Assembly: GCF_003024195.1 (NCBI RefSeq)
Contig: NZ_KZ679051.1
Location: 57,685 to 121,684, forward strand
Source: Streptomyces dioscori
GTDB taxonomy: Bacteria > Actinomycetota > Actinomycetes > Streptomycetales > Streptomycetaceae
Direction: 5' to 3'
DNA: 64,000 nt
A program made the translations under genes and the position numbers. The notes under the pieces are model-generated. The model was not told the DNA's origin and searched no databases. It saw only the letters and a list, made by a program, of their open reading frames with translations. This document shows positions 25,950-33,222 of this stretch, in pieces. Position 1 is the first letter of the stretch, and each line of letters starts with the position of its first letter.

Positions 25950-26912
25950 TCAGCCGGAGGAGGAAGGAGCGGGTGAGGCGGACGGGTCGAACGACGGCAC
26001 GGCCGACAGGACGGACGCCTCGAACTCCGGGCCCGACGACCACGCGGTCAGCGTGACCCGTGGGGCCGGCGCGAACGGACGTATCAGCGGGGACATCGCG
26101 GCGGCACCGGCCACCACGGGGGTGGTGAGCGCGTGCACCGAGCCCGAGCCCTTGTTCTGCTGGCCGGCCGCGGGCAGTCCGGGCGCCGGCACGCCGGGCA
26201 GCAGCGGCGCGGACATCTCGGTCTGCGCGCCCCCTTCGTTGCCGAAGGAACGCTGGCCCTGGGCGAGCAGCGGTGCGAGGGAGCGGCGGCGCTGCGTCTC
26301 GGAGCCCGTGGCGCCGGTCGTGCTCGTCGTGCGCATCGGGGTCACGTTGCTTCCGTTGCCCGAGCCGCCGCGCGCGTCCGCGGTGTCGGTCGGGACGCCG
26401 GTCGAGACCCCGCCGAGCGCGATCGCGGCGAGCGAGACGGCACCGGCCGCGGCGGCGGCGAAGCGCAGTCCCCGGGAGGCGGTGCGCTCGGCCTCGCGCC
26501 GGCTGATGTCATGGATGCGGAATCCGCGCTGCTCCGAGGGGAGCGCGGTCGCATGGGGGCCGGAGGGCAGGTAACCGAAGGAGTCCGGCGTCATGTCGAA
26601 GACTCCGGACGCTCCGAACGCTCCCCGGCCCAGTCGCGGGCTGTCGCCGTCCGAGTCACCTCCTCCGGGGAGCCCCTGCAGTCTGGCCAGGAAACTCTCG
26701 GACGGGGGCGGCGGGGCGACCTCCGCGAACACGTTCTTCAGTCGTCGCTGCTCGTCGGCCTCCGACTTGCACTTCGCACAGGTGGCGAGGTGGGCCAGGA
26801 CGCGCTCGCGCGCCTCGTGGCCGAGTTCACCGTCCACCAGGGCGGAGAGTCGGTCGCCGAGATGCTGCTCGGCCAGAGGTCCGTCGGCAGGGTTCAGCCG
26901 TGATCCGCTCAC
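25950..26912 (-). CDS. zinc-binding anti-sigma factor (RseA-like) of SigE
   Basis: A 320-residue protein starting at GTG 26912, overlapping the sigE stop by 4 bp (GTGA), so the two are translationally coupled. The N-terminal ZAS motif is visible: His41, Cys45 and Cys48 in HLATCAKC. A middle region leads to one membrane helix (RGLRFAAAAAGAVSLAAIAL, about 148-168). The outer C-terminal region is low complexity. It should bind SigE in the cytoplasm and release it on envelope or redox stress. Counterpart of RseA (Rv1222) by position. The extracytoplasmic part is longer than in the mycobacterial protein, as I recall. Confidence 0.88.
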   Translation of the reverse strand: MSGSRLNPADGPLAEQHLGDRLSALVDGELGHEARERVLAHLATCAKCKSEADEQRRLKNVFAEVAPPPPSESFLARLQGLPGGGDSDGDSPRLGRGAFGASGVFDMTPDSFGYLPSGPHATALPSEQRGFRIHDISRREAERTASRGLRFAAAAAGAVSLAAIALGGVSTGVPTDTADARGGSGNGSNVTPMRTTSTTGATGSETQRRRSLAPLLAQGQRSFGNEGGAQTEMSAPLLPGVPAPGLPAAGQQNKGSGSVHALTTPVVAGAAAMSPLIRPFAPAPRVTLTAWSSGPEFEASVLSAVPSFDPSASPAPSSSG

Positions 26913-27682
26913 GCGCTCGTGCCCCCTCCTCCCAGGGCGGGCACACCGGTGACCGCGAAACCGCGGCGCTCGGCACGGGCCTCGGGAGAACGGTGGGCGA
27001 GCGCCTTACGGAGCTGGGAGCGACCGCGGTGGATCCGGCTGCGGACCGTACCGAGCTTGACGCCCAGGGTCGCGGCGATCTCCTCGTACGAAAGTCCCTC
27101 GATGTCACACAGGACGACCGCGGCGCGGAACTCCGGCGCCAGGGTGTCGAGAGCCTGCTGGACGTCCGCGTCAAAGTGCGTGTCGTTGAAGACCTGCTGC
27201 GGGGAGGGCTCGCGGCTGGGCAGGCGCTCGGCCGCGTCGTCGCCGAGGGCGTCGAAACGGATGCGCTGCTTGCGGCGGACCATGTCCAGGAAGAGGTTGG
27301 TGGTGATGCGGTGGAGCCAGCCCTCGAACGTACCGGGCGTGTAGGTCGACAAGGAGCGGAAGACCCGGACGAAGACTTCCTGCGTCAGGTCCTCGGCGTC
27401 GTGCTGGTTGCCCGTCAGGCGGTAGGCGAGCCGGTACACCCGGCCGCTGTGCGTGCTGACGATCTCCTCCCACGTGGGGGGAGTCCACGCCTGCGAGTCC
27501 GCGTCGGACGTGAAGGTCGCGGTCTGAGCGGAGTCAGCGATGCGGGATCGGTCAGCAGTGTTGTTCACGGATTTCGGCTCCCCCGACGATCTGAGCAGGC
27601 GCCGGAGCACCCCTCCTCGATCCACAGGTTCAGCCGCACCTCCCCTGTCGGCTCTGGTGGTGTCCAGTGGAGCCCCTACCAT
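26909..27682 (-). CDS. sigE: ECF sigma factor SigE
   Basis: A 257-residue ECF sigma factor. I start it at ATG 27682 (MVGAPLDTTRADRGGAAEPV), 5 nt after GAGG. A variable N-terminal extension of about 85 residues precedes region 2 (VYRLAYRLTGNQHDAEDLTQ, EVFVRVFRSLSTYTPGTFEG) and region 4 (DIEGLSYEEIAATLGVKLGT, VRSRIHRGRSQLRKAL). It directs RNA polymerase to envelope-stress promoters. The operon is sigE, anti-sigma, htrA, tatB. The neighbourhood matches the mycobacterial sigE locus rather than the cell-wall sigE of the S. coelicolor cseABC system, so the symbol here means the mycobacterial-type gene. Confidence 0.88.
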   Translation of the reverse strand: MVGAPLDTTRADRGGAAEPVDRGGVLRRLLRSSGEPKSVNNTADRSRIADSAQTATFTSDADSQAWTPPTWEEIVSTHSGRVYRLAYRLTGNQHDAEDLTQEVFVRVFRSLSTYTPGTFEGWLHRITTNLFLDMVRRKQRIRFDALGDDAAERLPSREPSPQQVFNDTHFDADVQQALDTLAPEFRAAVVLCDIEGLSYEEIAATLGVKLGTVRSRIHRGRSQLRKALAHRSPEARAERRGFAVTGVPALGGGGTSA

Positions 27683-27903
27683 AGCCACCTCGCCCGTTAG
27701 CTCCGGATAAGCGGTTTTACGAGAAATTGATACGCGCTCATAAGGCTGCGCGAGCACTTGCCGGCCGTCCCGCTTCATCCGCCACCCCCGTGCAGTTCCC
27801 GACCCTTGTTCCCCACCCTCTCTAAACGCCTGGTCCCATCTGCGGGTTCCCGGCGGCAACGGATACAGTCACGCCCAGGCAACCACGGGGACAGGAGAGG
27901 GCC
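27683..27903. promoter_or_regulatory. divergent promoter region of sigE and the O-methyltransferase
   Basis: 221 bp. On the minus strand two GGGAAC hexamers (27795-27800 and 27808-27813) resemble the -35 of ECF promoters and could allow autoregulation, but I find no convincing matching -10. GATACAGT at about 27862-27869 on the plus strand is a possible -10 for the methyltransferase. AGGAG at 27893-27897 is its ribosome site. Confidence 0.45.
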
Positions 27904-28536
27904 ATTACCGGCAACCGGCTGACGAGCTGGGCGTTCGCCGACGCCTTTGTCGCCGAGGACGAGGCACTGCACTGGGCCCGGGACCGGGCCCGGGAGGCAG
28001 GCCTGCGCTCGGTGTCGCCCGGCACGGGCGCCGCGCTGCGACTGCTCGCTGCCACCGTGGACGCCAAGGCGGTCGCGGAGATCGGTACCGGAACCGGAGT
28101 CTCCGGTATTCATCTGCTGCACGGGATGCGGCCGGACGGCGTACTGACGACGGTGGATCCCGAGCCGGAACACCAGCAGTTCGCCCGCCAGGCCTTCCGC
28201 GCGTCGGGCTTCGCCAGCAACCGGGCCCGCTTCATCCCGGGCCGCGCGCTGGACGTCCTGCCCAGGCTCGCCGACGCGGGCTATGACCTGGTGTTCTGCG
28301 ACGGCGACCGGCTGGAGTCCCTCGACTACCTCGCTGAATCGTTGCGCCTGCTGCGGGTGGGCGGCGTGGTCGTCTTCGAGGGCGTGTTCGCGAACGGGCG
28401 CACGGTGGAGTCGGGTCCGCAGCCCACGGAGGTACTGCGGCTGCGCGAGCTGCTGCGCGCGATCCGTGAGAGCCAGGAGCTGGTCCCCTCGCTGCTGCCG
28501 GTGGGCGACGGCCTGCTGTGCGCGGTCAAGCGCTGA
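27904..28536 (+). CDS. O-methyltransferase, apparently with an AUU start
   Basis: A 210-residue SAM-dependent O-methyltransferase of the catechol-OMT-like class. Motif I is EIGTGTGVSGIHLLHGM (about 60-76), followed by VDPEPEHQ, the aspartate motif VFCDGDR near 122 and VVFEGVFANG. Homologous sequence (LTSWAFADAFVAEDEALHWA) runs back to residue 3 without any ATG, GTG or TTG. ATT 27904 sits exactly 6 nt after AGGAG and codes I-T-G-N-R, matching the N-terminus I recall for relatives that start VIT. The next canonical start (GTG 28012) would delete 36 conserved residues. Counterpart of Rv1220c, divergent from sigE. Substrate unknown. Confidence 0.85.
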   Translation: MTGNRLTSWAFADAFVAEDEALHWARDRAREAGLRSVSPGTGAALRLLAATVDAKAVAEIGTGTGVSGIHLLHGMRPDGVLTTVDPEPEHQQFARQAFRASGFASNRARFIPGRALDVLPRLADAGYDLVFCDGDRLESLDYLAESLRLLRVGGVVVFEGVFANGRTVESGPQPTEVLRLRELLRAIRESQELVPSLLPVGDGLLCAVKR

Positions 28537-28661
28537 TCCCCGCCCCGGCCCAGCACGCACGCACACCCGCACACCCGCACACCCGCGCCGAAGCCCCCGG
28601 AGCCTCCCGGAGCTTCCTGGAACCCCCGAAATCCCCGTGATCCCCGTGACCCCCGGAGACA

Positions 28662-28698
28662 CCACTGCCCCGGCATCGCGTCGATGCCGGGGCAGTGG
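28662..28698. terminator. perfect 17-bp hairpin between convergent genes
   Basis: CCACTGCCCCGGCATCG pairs perfectly with its complement around a 3-nt CGT loop. It lies between the methyltransferase and DUF3117 stops and is the strongest stem in the window, with no T-tract. Confidence 0.85.
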
Positions 28699-28720
28699 AA
28701 GGGTATGGTCGCGTTCCGCG

Positions 28721-28888
28721 TCAGCCGACGACCTTCTTGAGGGCGTCGCCGAGCGCGTCAGCCTCGTCGGGGGTCAGCTCTACGACGAGCCGTCCGCCGC
28801 CTTCGAGCGGAACGCGCATGACGATGCCCCGCCCCTCCTTTGTCACCTCGAGCGGGCCATCGCCCGTCCGCGGCTTCATGGCCGCCAT
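28721..28888 (-). CDS. DUF3117 family protein
   Basis: A 55-residue protein from ATG 28888 (MAAMKPRTGDGPLEVTKEGR), after a GGAAGGGG site. This is the full usual length of the actinobacterial DUF3117 family (Rv1211-like, from memory). It ends VVELTPDEADALGDALKKVV. A small beta-sheet plus helix is likely, with no membrane segment or cysteine. It lies in the conserved run between tag and the methyltransferase. Function unknown. Confidence 0.88.
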   Translation of the reverse strand: MAAMKPRTGDGPLEVTKEGRGIVMRVPLEGGGRLVVELTPDEADALGDALKKVVG

Positions 28889-29249
28889 GCTCGTTCCCCT
28901 TCCTGAAACCAGCTCATCGTCGCCGACGGCCCCGTTGAAGGGCACGCGTCCTCTCGTCGGACACGCGTCACCGGCATCGAACACATTGCTTCCAAGCCAT
29001 TATCCCGCATCTCAGGACCCGATGACCAACATCAGTCGGCATCGCTTGCGCAACGCGCTCGATCAAAACCACCCATTTCGGCGGTGTGACTGCGATACTG
29101 CGCCACTGCATGGACTTTCGGACACCGGAATTCTTTGACGCAGGTCACATGTACGAACCCCGCCGCCCACCATGATCTCCGCCATGCTGTCCTCGGAAGC
29201 AGTGCGTACCGACGGGTACGACCAATCCGCGACACCTGAGGGGACCATC
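28889..29249. promoter_or_regulatory. 361-bp divergent region between DUF3117 and enoyl-CoA hydratase
   Basis: It contains both promoters. TTGACG at 29135-29140 is a plausible -35 for the hydratase gene, but the -10 is unclear. No gene or notable repeat is visible. Confidence 0.35.
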
Positions 29250-30056
29250 ATGGCCGACACCGTGCTCTACGAGGTGAGCGACGGACTCGCGACGATCACG
29301 CTGAACCGCCCCGAGGCGATGAACGCGATGAACACCGGGACCAAGGTCGCCTTCCGCGAGGCGGCACAGGCGGCCGCGGCGGACGAGTCCGTACGGGCCG
29401 TGCTCCTCACCGCCGCCGGTGACCGGGCGTTCTGTGTGGGCCAGGACCTCAAGGAGCATGTCGGCGGGCTGCTGACGGCGCGCGAGTCGGGCGCGGGCGA
29501 GGGTGTCATGAGCACGGTCCAGGAGCACTACAACCCGATCGTGCGGGCCCTGACGGGCGCGGCGAAGCCGGTGGTGGCGGCCGTCAACGGTGTCGCGGCC
29601 GGCGCGGGATTCGGCTTCGCGCTCGCCGCGGACTACCGCATCGTCGCCGACACGGCCGCGTTCAACACGTCGTTCGCCGGGGTCGCGCTCACCGCCGACT
29701 CCGGGATCTCCTGGACGCTGCCCCGGGTCGTCGGGCCCTCCCGCGCCGCCGACCTGCTGCTCTTCCCGCGCAGCATCACCGCGCAGGAGGCGTACGAGCT
29801 GGGGATCGCGAATCGGATCGTGCCGTCCGCGGAGCTGGCCGTCGAGGCCGTGAAGGTCGCCCGCGCGCTGGCCGAGGGGCCGACTCTCGCGTACGCCGCG
29901 CTCAAGGAGTCCCTCGCGTTCGGGCTGACGCACTCCCTGGACGAGACCTTGGAGAAGGAGGACGAGCTGCAGTCGCGGGCGGGGGAATCCGAGGATCACC
30001 TGATCGCTGTGCAGGCGTTCGTCAACAAGGAGAAGCCGAAGTATCTGGGGCGGTGA
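29250..30056 (+). CDS. enoyl-CoA hydratase/isomerase family protein
   Basis: A 268-residue crotonase-fold enzyme from ATG 29250 (MADTVLYEVSDGLATITLNR) after TGAGGGG. Crotonase features: RAFCVGQDLKEH (oxyanion loop, about 66-77) and PVVAAVNGVAAGAGFGFALA (about 106-125). There is an Asp near 150 (LTADSGISWTLPRVVG) where hydratases carry glutamate. That pattern, with GQDLKEH, resembles the PaaG/PaaB-type isomerases rather than classical hydratases. It acts on acyl-CoA thioesters in the cytoplasm. No other fatty-acid or phenylacetate gene is nearby. Confidence 0.85.
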   Translation: MADTVLYEVSDGLATITLNRPEAMNAMNTGTKVAFREAAQAAAADESVRAVLLTAAGDRAFCVGQDLKEHVGGLLTARESGAGEGVMSTVQEHYNPIVRALTGAAKPVVAAVNGVAAGAGFGFALAADYRIVADTAAFNTSFAGVALTADSGISWTLPRVVGPSRAADLLLFPRSITAQEAYELGIANRIVPSAELAVEAVKVARALAEGPTLAYAALKESLAFGLTHSLDETLEKEDELQSRAGESEDHLIAVQAFVNKEKPKYLGR

Positions 30057-30116
30057 GGGTTCGCCTTCGGGGGCGGTCCGGTGTCTGGTGCCGGTCCGGT
30101 GGGGGCTGGGCGCGCA

Positions 30117-30130
30117 GTTTCCCGCGCCCC
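30117..30130 (-). repeat. reverse copy of the 3'-end G-rich repeat
   Basis: Core GTTTCCCGCGCCCC (one T substitution), preceded by GGTGGGGGCTGGGCGCGCA, in the convergent gap between the hydratase and tag. Confidence 0.85.
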
Positions 30131-30168
30131 TGAAGAGCGCCCCTGCGGGGCGGCTCCATCGGGCGGCT

Positions 30169-30750
30169 CTACCGGGTGGCCCTGGACGCGCAGTCCGCCA
30201 AGTGGTCGTTCACCAGGCCGCACGCCTGCATCAGGGCGTACGCCGTGGTCGGGCCCACGAAGCGGATGCCCCGCTTCTTGAGGGTCTTGGAGAGGGCCGT
30301 CGACTCGTCGGTCACGGCCGGGACGTCGGACAGCGACTTCGGGGCCGGGCGCGAGGCCGGGTCGGGGGCGAAGGACCAGATCAGCTCGTCCAGTTCGCCC
30401 GGCGCCCAGTCGACGAGCACGCGCGCGTTGGCGACCGTCGCCTCGATCTTGGCGCGGTTGCGGATGATCCCCGTGTAGGCGAGGAGGCGCTCCTTGTCGG
30501 CGTCCGTGAAGGCCGCCACCTCGGCGATCCGGAACGCCGCGAAGGCGGCCCGGAAGCCCTCGCGGCGACGCAGGATCGTGATCCAGGAGAGACCGGACTG
30601 GAAGGCCTCCAGGCACAGCCGCTCGTACAGTGCGTCGTCGCCGTGGACCGGGCGCCCCCACTCCTCGTCGTGGTACGCCACGTAGTCGTCGGTGGACAGC
30701 GCCCAGGGGCAGCGCAGGGCTCCGTCGGCACCCTTCAGGGCGTCGCTCAC
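30169..30750 (-). CDS. tag: DNA-3-methyladenine glycosylase I
   Basis: A 193-residue Tag/TagA enzyme. Family motifs: RCPWALSTDDYVAYHDEEWG (about 13-32), LCLEAFQSGLSWITILRRRE and TGIIRNRAKIEA, then FVGPTTAYALMQACGLVNDH at the C-terminus. It removes 3-methyladenine from alkylated DNA as the first step of base excision repair. Its GTG start (30750) overlaps the stop of the upstream DivIVA-like gene by 4 bp, so the two are coupled. TagA follows a DivIVA-like gene in M. tuberculosis also (Rv1209-Rv1210, from memory). Confidence 0.93.
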   Translation of the reverse strand: MSDALKGADGALRCPWALSTDDYVAYHDEEWGRPVHGDDALYERLCLEAFQSGLSWITILRRREGFRAAFAAFRIAEVAAFTDADKERLLAYTGIIRNRAKIEATVANARVLVDWAPGELDELIWSFAPDPASRPAPKSLSDVPAVTDESTALSKTLKKRGIRFVGPTTAYALMQACGLVNDHLADCASRATR

Positions 30751-31145
30751 CGGTGGTCCTCCTCCGCGGGCTTCTCCAGGGAGGTGGCCGGGGAGGTGGC
30801 CGGTGAGGCGGTCGAGGTGATGGGCGAGGAGGTGGTCGTCACCGGGCGGGCGCCGGACAGCGCGGCCTCCAGGTCGGCGATACGGGCGTCACGCTCGGCC
30901 AGTTCGGCGCCGAGGCGGCCCAGGGCGTCGTCCACGTCCGCCATGCGGTAGCCGCGCAGGGTCAACGGGAAGCGCAGTGCCTCCACGTCACCGCGGTGCA
31001 CGGGGCGGTCCGGGGGAAGCGGGTCCCGCAGACGCTCCGGCAGCGCCTCGGGGAGGGCGGCGCTGTCACCGCCTCCGACGACGGAGAGGGTCACCGCGCC
31101 GACCACGACGACGAGGGCGACGACCAGGAACAGGAACATGAACAT
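30747..31145 (-). CDS. DivIVA-like single-pass membrane protein
   Basis: A 132-residue protein from ATG 31145 (MFMFLFLVVALVVVVGAVTL). GTG 31160 is an alternative adding five residues. It has one N-terminal membrane helix, then a short DivIVA-type segment (RFPLTLRGYRMADVDDALGR) that begins a coiled coil (AELAERDARIADLEAAL). A Thr/Ser-rich tail ends the protein. It fits the Rv1209 family (from memory). It could help place proteins at poles or septa, but that is inference. Its last codons overlap tag. Confidence 0.8.
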   Translation of the reverse strand: MFMFLFLVVALVVVVGAVTLSVVGGGDSAALPEALPERLRDPLPPDRPVHRGDVEALRFPLTLRGYRMADVDDALGRLGAELAERDARIADLEAALSGARPVTTTSSPITSTASPATSPATSLEKPAEEDHR

Positions 31146-31284
31146 CTCTGAGGTCCCCACGCTCTGATGCCGACGCGGGGCGCGTCGGCACGGAAAGTGT
31201 CAGGCACCGATCGTGCCATGCGACTCTGACCGTTAGGGTCGCAGGCGGCCCGACGGCGACAACTACTGGGAGAGGTCACAGGGG

Positions 31285-32145
31285 ATGCTCAGGCTGGGCA
31301 GGCGCGAGTTCGACGCGCACGAGCCGGTGATCATGGCGATCGTGAACCGGACCCCGGACTCCTTCTACGACCAGGGAGCCACCTTCCGCGACGAGCCGGC
31401 GCTCGCACGCGTGGAGCAGGCGGTGTCCGAGGGAGCCGCCGTCATCGACATCGGCGGGGTCAAGGCCGGACCGGGCGAGGAGGTGACGGCCGAGGAGGAG
31501 GCGCGGCGGACCGTCGGGTTCGTCGCCGAGGTGCGGCGCCGCTTCCCCGACGTGATCATCAGCGTCGACACCTGGCGGCACGAGGTCGGCGAGGCCGTCT
31601 GCGAGGCCGGCGCGGACCTGCTGAACGACGCCTGGGGCGGGGTCGATCCGCGGCTCGCCGAGGTCGCCGGGCGGTACGGGGTCGGGATCGTGTGCACGCA
31701 CGCGGGCGGTACGCAGCCTCGTACGCGGCCGCATCGCATCGCGTACGACGACGTCATGGCCGACATCCTGGAGGTGACCGTGGGGCTGGCCGAGCGGGCC
31801 GTGTCCCTCGGGGTGCCCCGGGAGTCCGTGCTGATCGATCCCGGGCACGACTTCGGGAAGAACACGCGGCACTCGCTGGAGGCGACGCGGCGGCTCGGGG
31901 AGATGGTGTCCACGGGGTGGCCGGTGCTGGTGTCGTTGTCCAACAAGGACTTCGTGGGCGAGACGCTCGACCGGCCGGTCAAGGAGCGGGTGGTGGGGAC
32001 GCTCGCGACCACCGCCGTGTCGGCGTGGCTGGGGGCTCAGGTGTATCGGGTGCACGAGGTCGCGGAGACGCGGCAGGTCTTGGACATGGTGGCGTCGATC
32101 GCGGGCCACCGGCCGCCGGCGGTCGCCCGGCGGGGGTTGGCGTAG
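31285..32145 (+). CDS. folP: dihydropteroate synthase family protein, FolP2-like
   Basis: A 286-residue TIM-barrel protein of the pterin-binding family, ATG 31285 after GGGAGAGG. The normal DHPS signature N-V-TPDSFSDGG reads NRTPDSFYDQG here (21-31). Other family sections are present: VIDIGGVKAGPGEEVTAEEE, ISVDTWRHEVGEAVCEAGAD, LNDAWGG, IDPGHDFGKNTRHSLEATRR. The altered signature is what I recall for mycobacterial FolP2 (Rv1207), reported not to make dihydropteroate. Its true substrate here is therefore uncertain, although databases call such proteins dihydropteroate synthase. Neighbouring genes also match the Rv1202-Rv1210 block. Confidence 0.85.
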   Translation: MLRLGRREFDAHEPVIMAIVNRTPDSFYDQGATFRDEPALARVEQAVSEGAAVIDIGGVKAGPGEEVTAEEEARRTVGFVAEVRRRFPDVIISVDTWRHEVGEAVCEAGADLLNDAWGGVDPRLAEVAGRYGVGIVCTHAGGTQPRTRPHRIAYDDVMADILEVTVGLAERAVSLGVPRESVLIDPGHDFGKNTRHSLEATRRLGEMVSTGWPVLVSLSNKDFVGETLDRPVKERVVGTLATTAVSAWLGAQVYRVHEVAETRQVLDMVASIAGHRPPAVARRGLA

Positions 32146-32149
32146 GGGG

Positions 32150-32300
32150 ATTCCGCCCCCGCCGCCCCTACCCGTTCCCGTCCACGTATGGGGGCTGCGC
32201 CCCCTCGCCCCCCTTTGTCCTCAAACGCCGGACGGGCTGAAAGATATCCGCCGGTCCGGCAACATCTCAGCCCGTCCGGCGTTTGAGGACCGGGGGTTCG
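32150..32300. repeat. composite palindromic intergenic repeat, copy 1
   Basis: Within the folP/LOG convergent gap. A C-rich lead (32153-32185) is followed by a perfect 24-bp inverted repeat (32217-32240 with 32267-32290, containing CAAACGCCGGACGGGCTGA). The loop is 26 nt. A related copy lies at 55575-55755. It could act as a two-way terminator. Confidence 0.85.
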
Positions 32301-32316
32301 GGGGCTGGCCCCCGCC

Positions 32317-33075
32317 CTATCTCCCCGCCTCCTTCGACACCAACGCCACCGCCTCGTCCACGTCGTCCGTGAGGTGGAACAGGAGCAGGTCCTTCTCCGA
32401 GGCCTTGCCCTGGGCGATCAGGGTGTTCTTGAGCCAGTCGACCAGCCCGCCCCAGTACTCCGTACCGAAGAGCACGATCGGGAAGCGCGTCACCTTCTGC
32501 GTCTGCACGAGCGTGAGCGCCTCGAAGAGCTCGTCGAGCGTGCCGAGACCGCCGGGCAGCACCACGAACCCCTGCGCGTACTTGACGAACATCATCTTGC
32601 GCACGAAGAAGTAGCGGAAGTTCAGGCCGATGTCGACGTACTCGTTGAGCCCCTGCTCGAAGGGCAGCTCGATGCCGAGGCCGACGGAGATGCCCTTCGC
32701 CTCGCAGGCACCCTTGTTGGCCGCCTCCATGGCCCCGGGACCACCGCCGGTGATCACCGCGAAGCCCGCCTCGACCAGGCCCCGGCCGAGCGCGACCCCC
32801 GCCTCGTACTCCGGCGAGCCCGCCGGTGTGCGCGCCGAGCCGAACACGCTGATGGCGGCCGGGAGTTCGGCCAGCGTGCCGAAGCCCTCGATGAACTCCG
32901 ACTGGATGCGCAGCACGCGCCAGGGATCGGTGTGCACCCAGTCCGACGGCCCGCCGGCGTCCAGCAGCCGCTGGTCCGTCGTGCTCGCCTGCACCTGCCC
33001 CCGCCTGCGCAGCACGGGGCCCAGCTGCTGCTCCTCCGGTGGCTGCTTGCTGCCCTCGGGGTTGCCGGTAGCCAT
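32317..33075 (-). CDS. LOG-family (TIGR00730) nucleotide phosphoribohydrolase
   Basis: A 252-residue protein from ATG 33075 (MATGNPEGSKQPPEEQ) after GGAGGG. The Rossmann core is complete: ISVFGSARTP (75-84), GGGPGAMEAA (110-119) and the signature PGGLGTLDE (174-182). Relatives hydrolyse cytokinin riboside or other nucleoside 5'-monophosphates to base and ribose phosphate in the cytoplasm. They were once misannotated as lysine decarboxylases. The N-terminal 45 residues form a family-specific extension seen in the Rv1205-like clade. It follows dapE on the same strand. Confidence 0.9.
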   Translation of the reverse strand: MATGNPEGSKQPPEEQQLGPVLRRRGQVQASTTDQRLLDAGGPSDWVHTDPWRVLRIQSEFIEGFGTLAELPAAISVFGSARTPAGSPEYEAGVALGRGLVEAGFAVITGGGPGAMEAANKGACEAKGISVGLGIELPFEQGLNEYVDIGLNFRYFFVRKMMFVKYAQGFVVLPGGLGTLDELFEALTLVQTQKVTRFPIVLFGTEYWGGLVDWLKNTLIAQGKASEKDLLLFHLTDDVDEAVALVSKEAGR

Positions 33076-33222
33076 GTCCGCTCCCTCCGCTTGCCGATCG
33101 TTCTTCCTCAGCGTAGATCTCCACGGGTCAAGGAGGGGGGACGCCGACATGTCCGCCTCGGATCGGGACGCGGATCGAGTTGCGGATCGGGCCGCGGGCC
33201 GGGACGCGGGCCGGACGGCCGG

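Noticed and set aside
23246..26056. 936-codon plus-strand frame opposite tatB, htrA and the anti-sigma gene.
   Set aside because: No domain and no start context; three well-supported minus-strand genes lie opposite.
28556..28592. CACACCCG tandem repeat as a CRISPR-like array.
   Set aside because: An 8-bp microsatellite with no spacers and no cas genes nearby.
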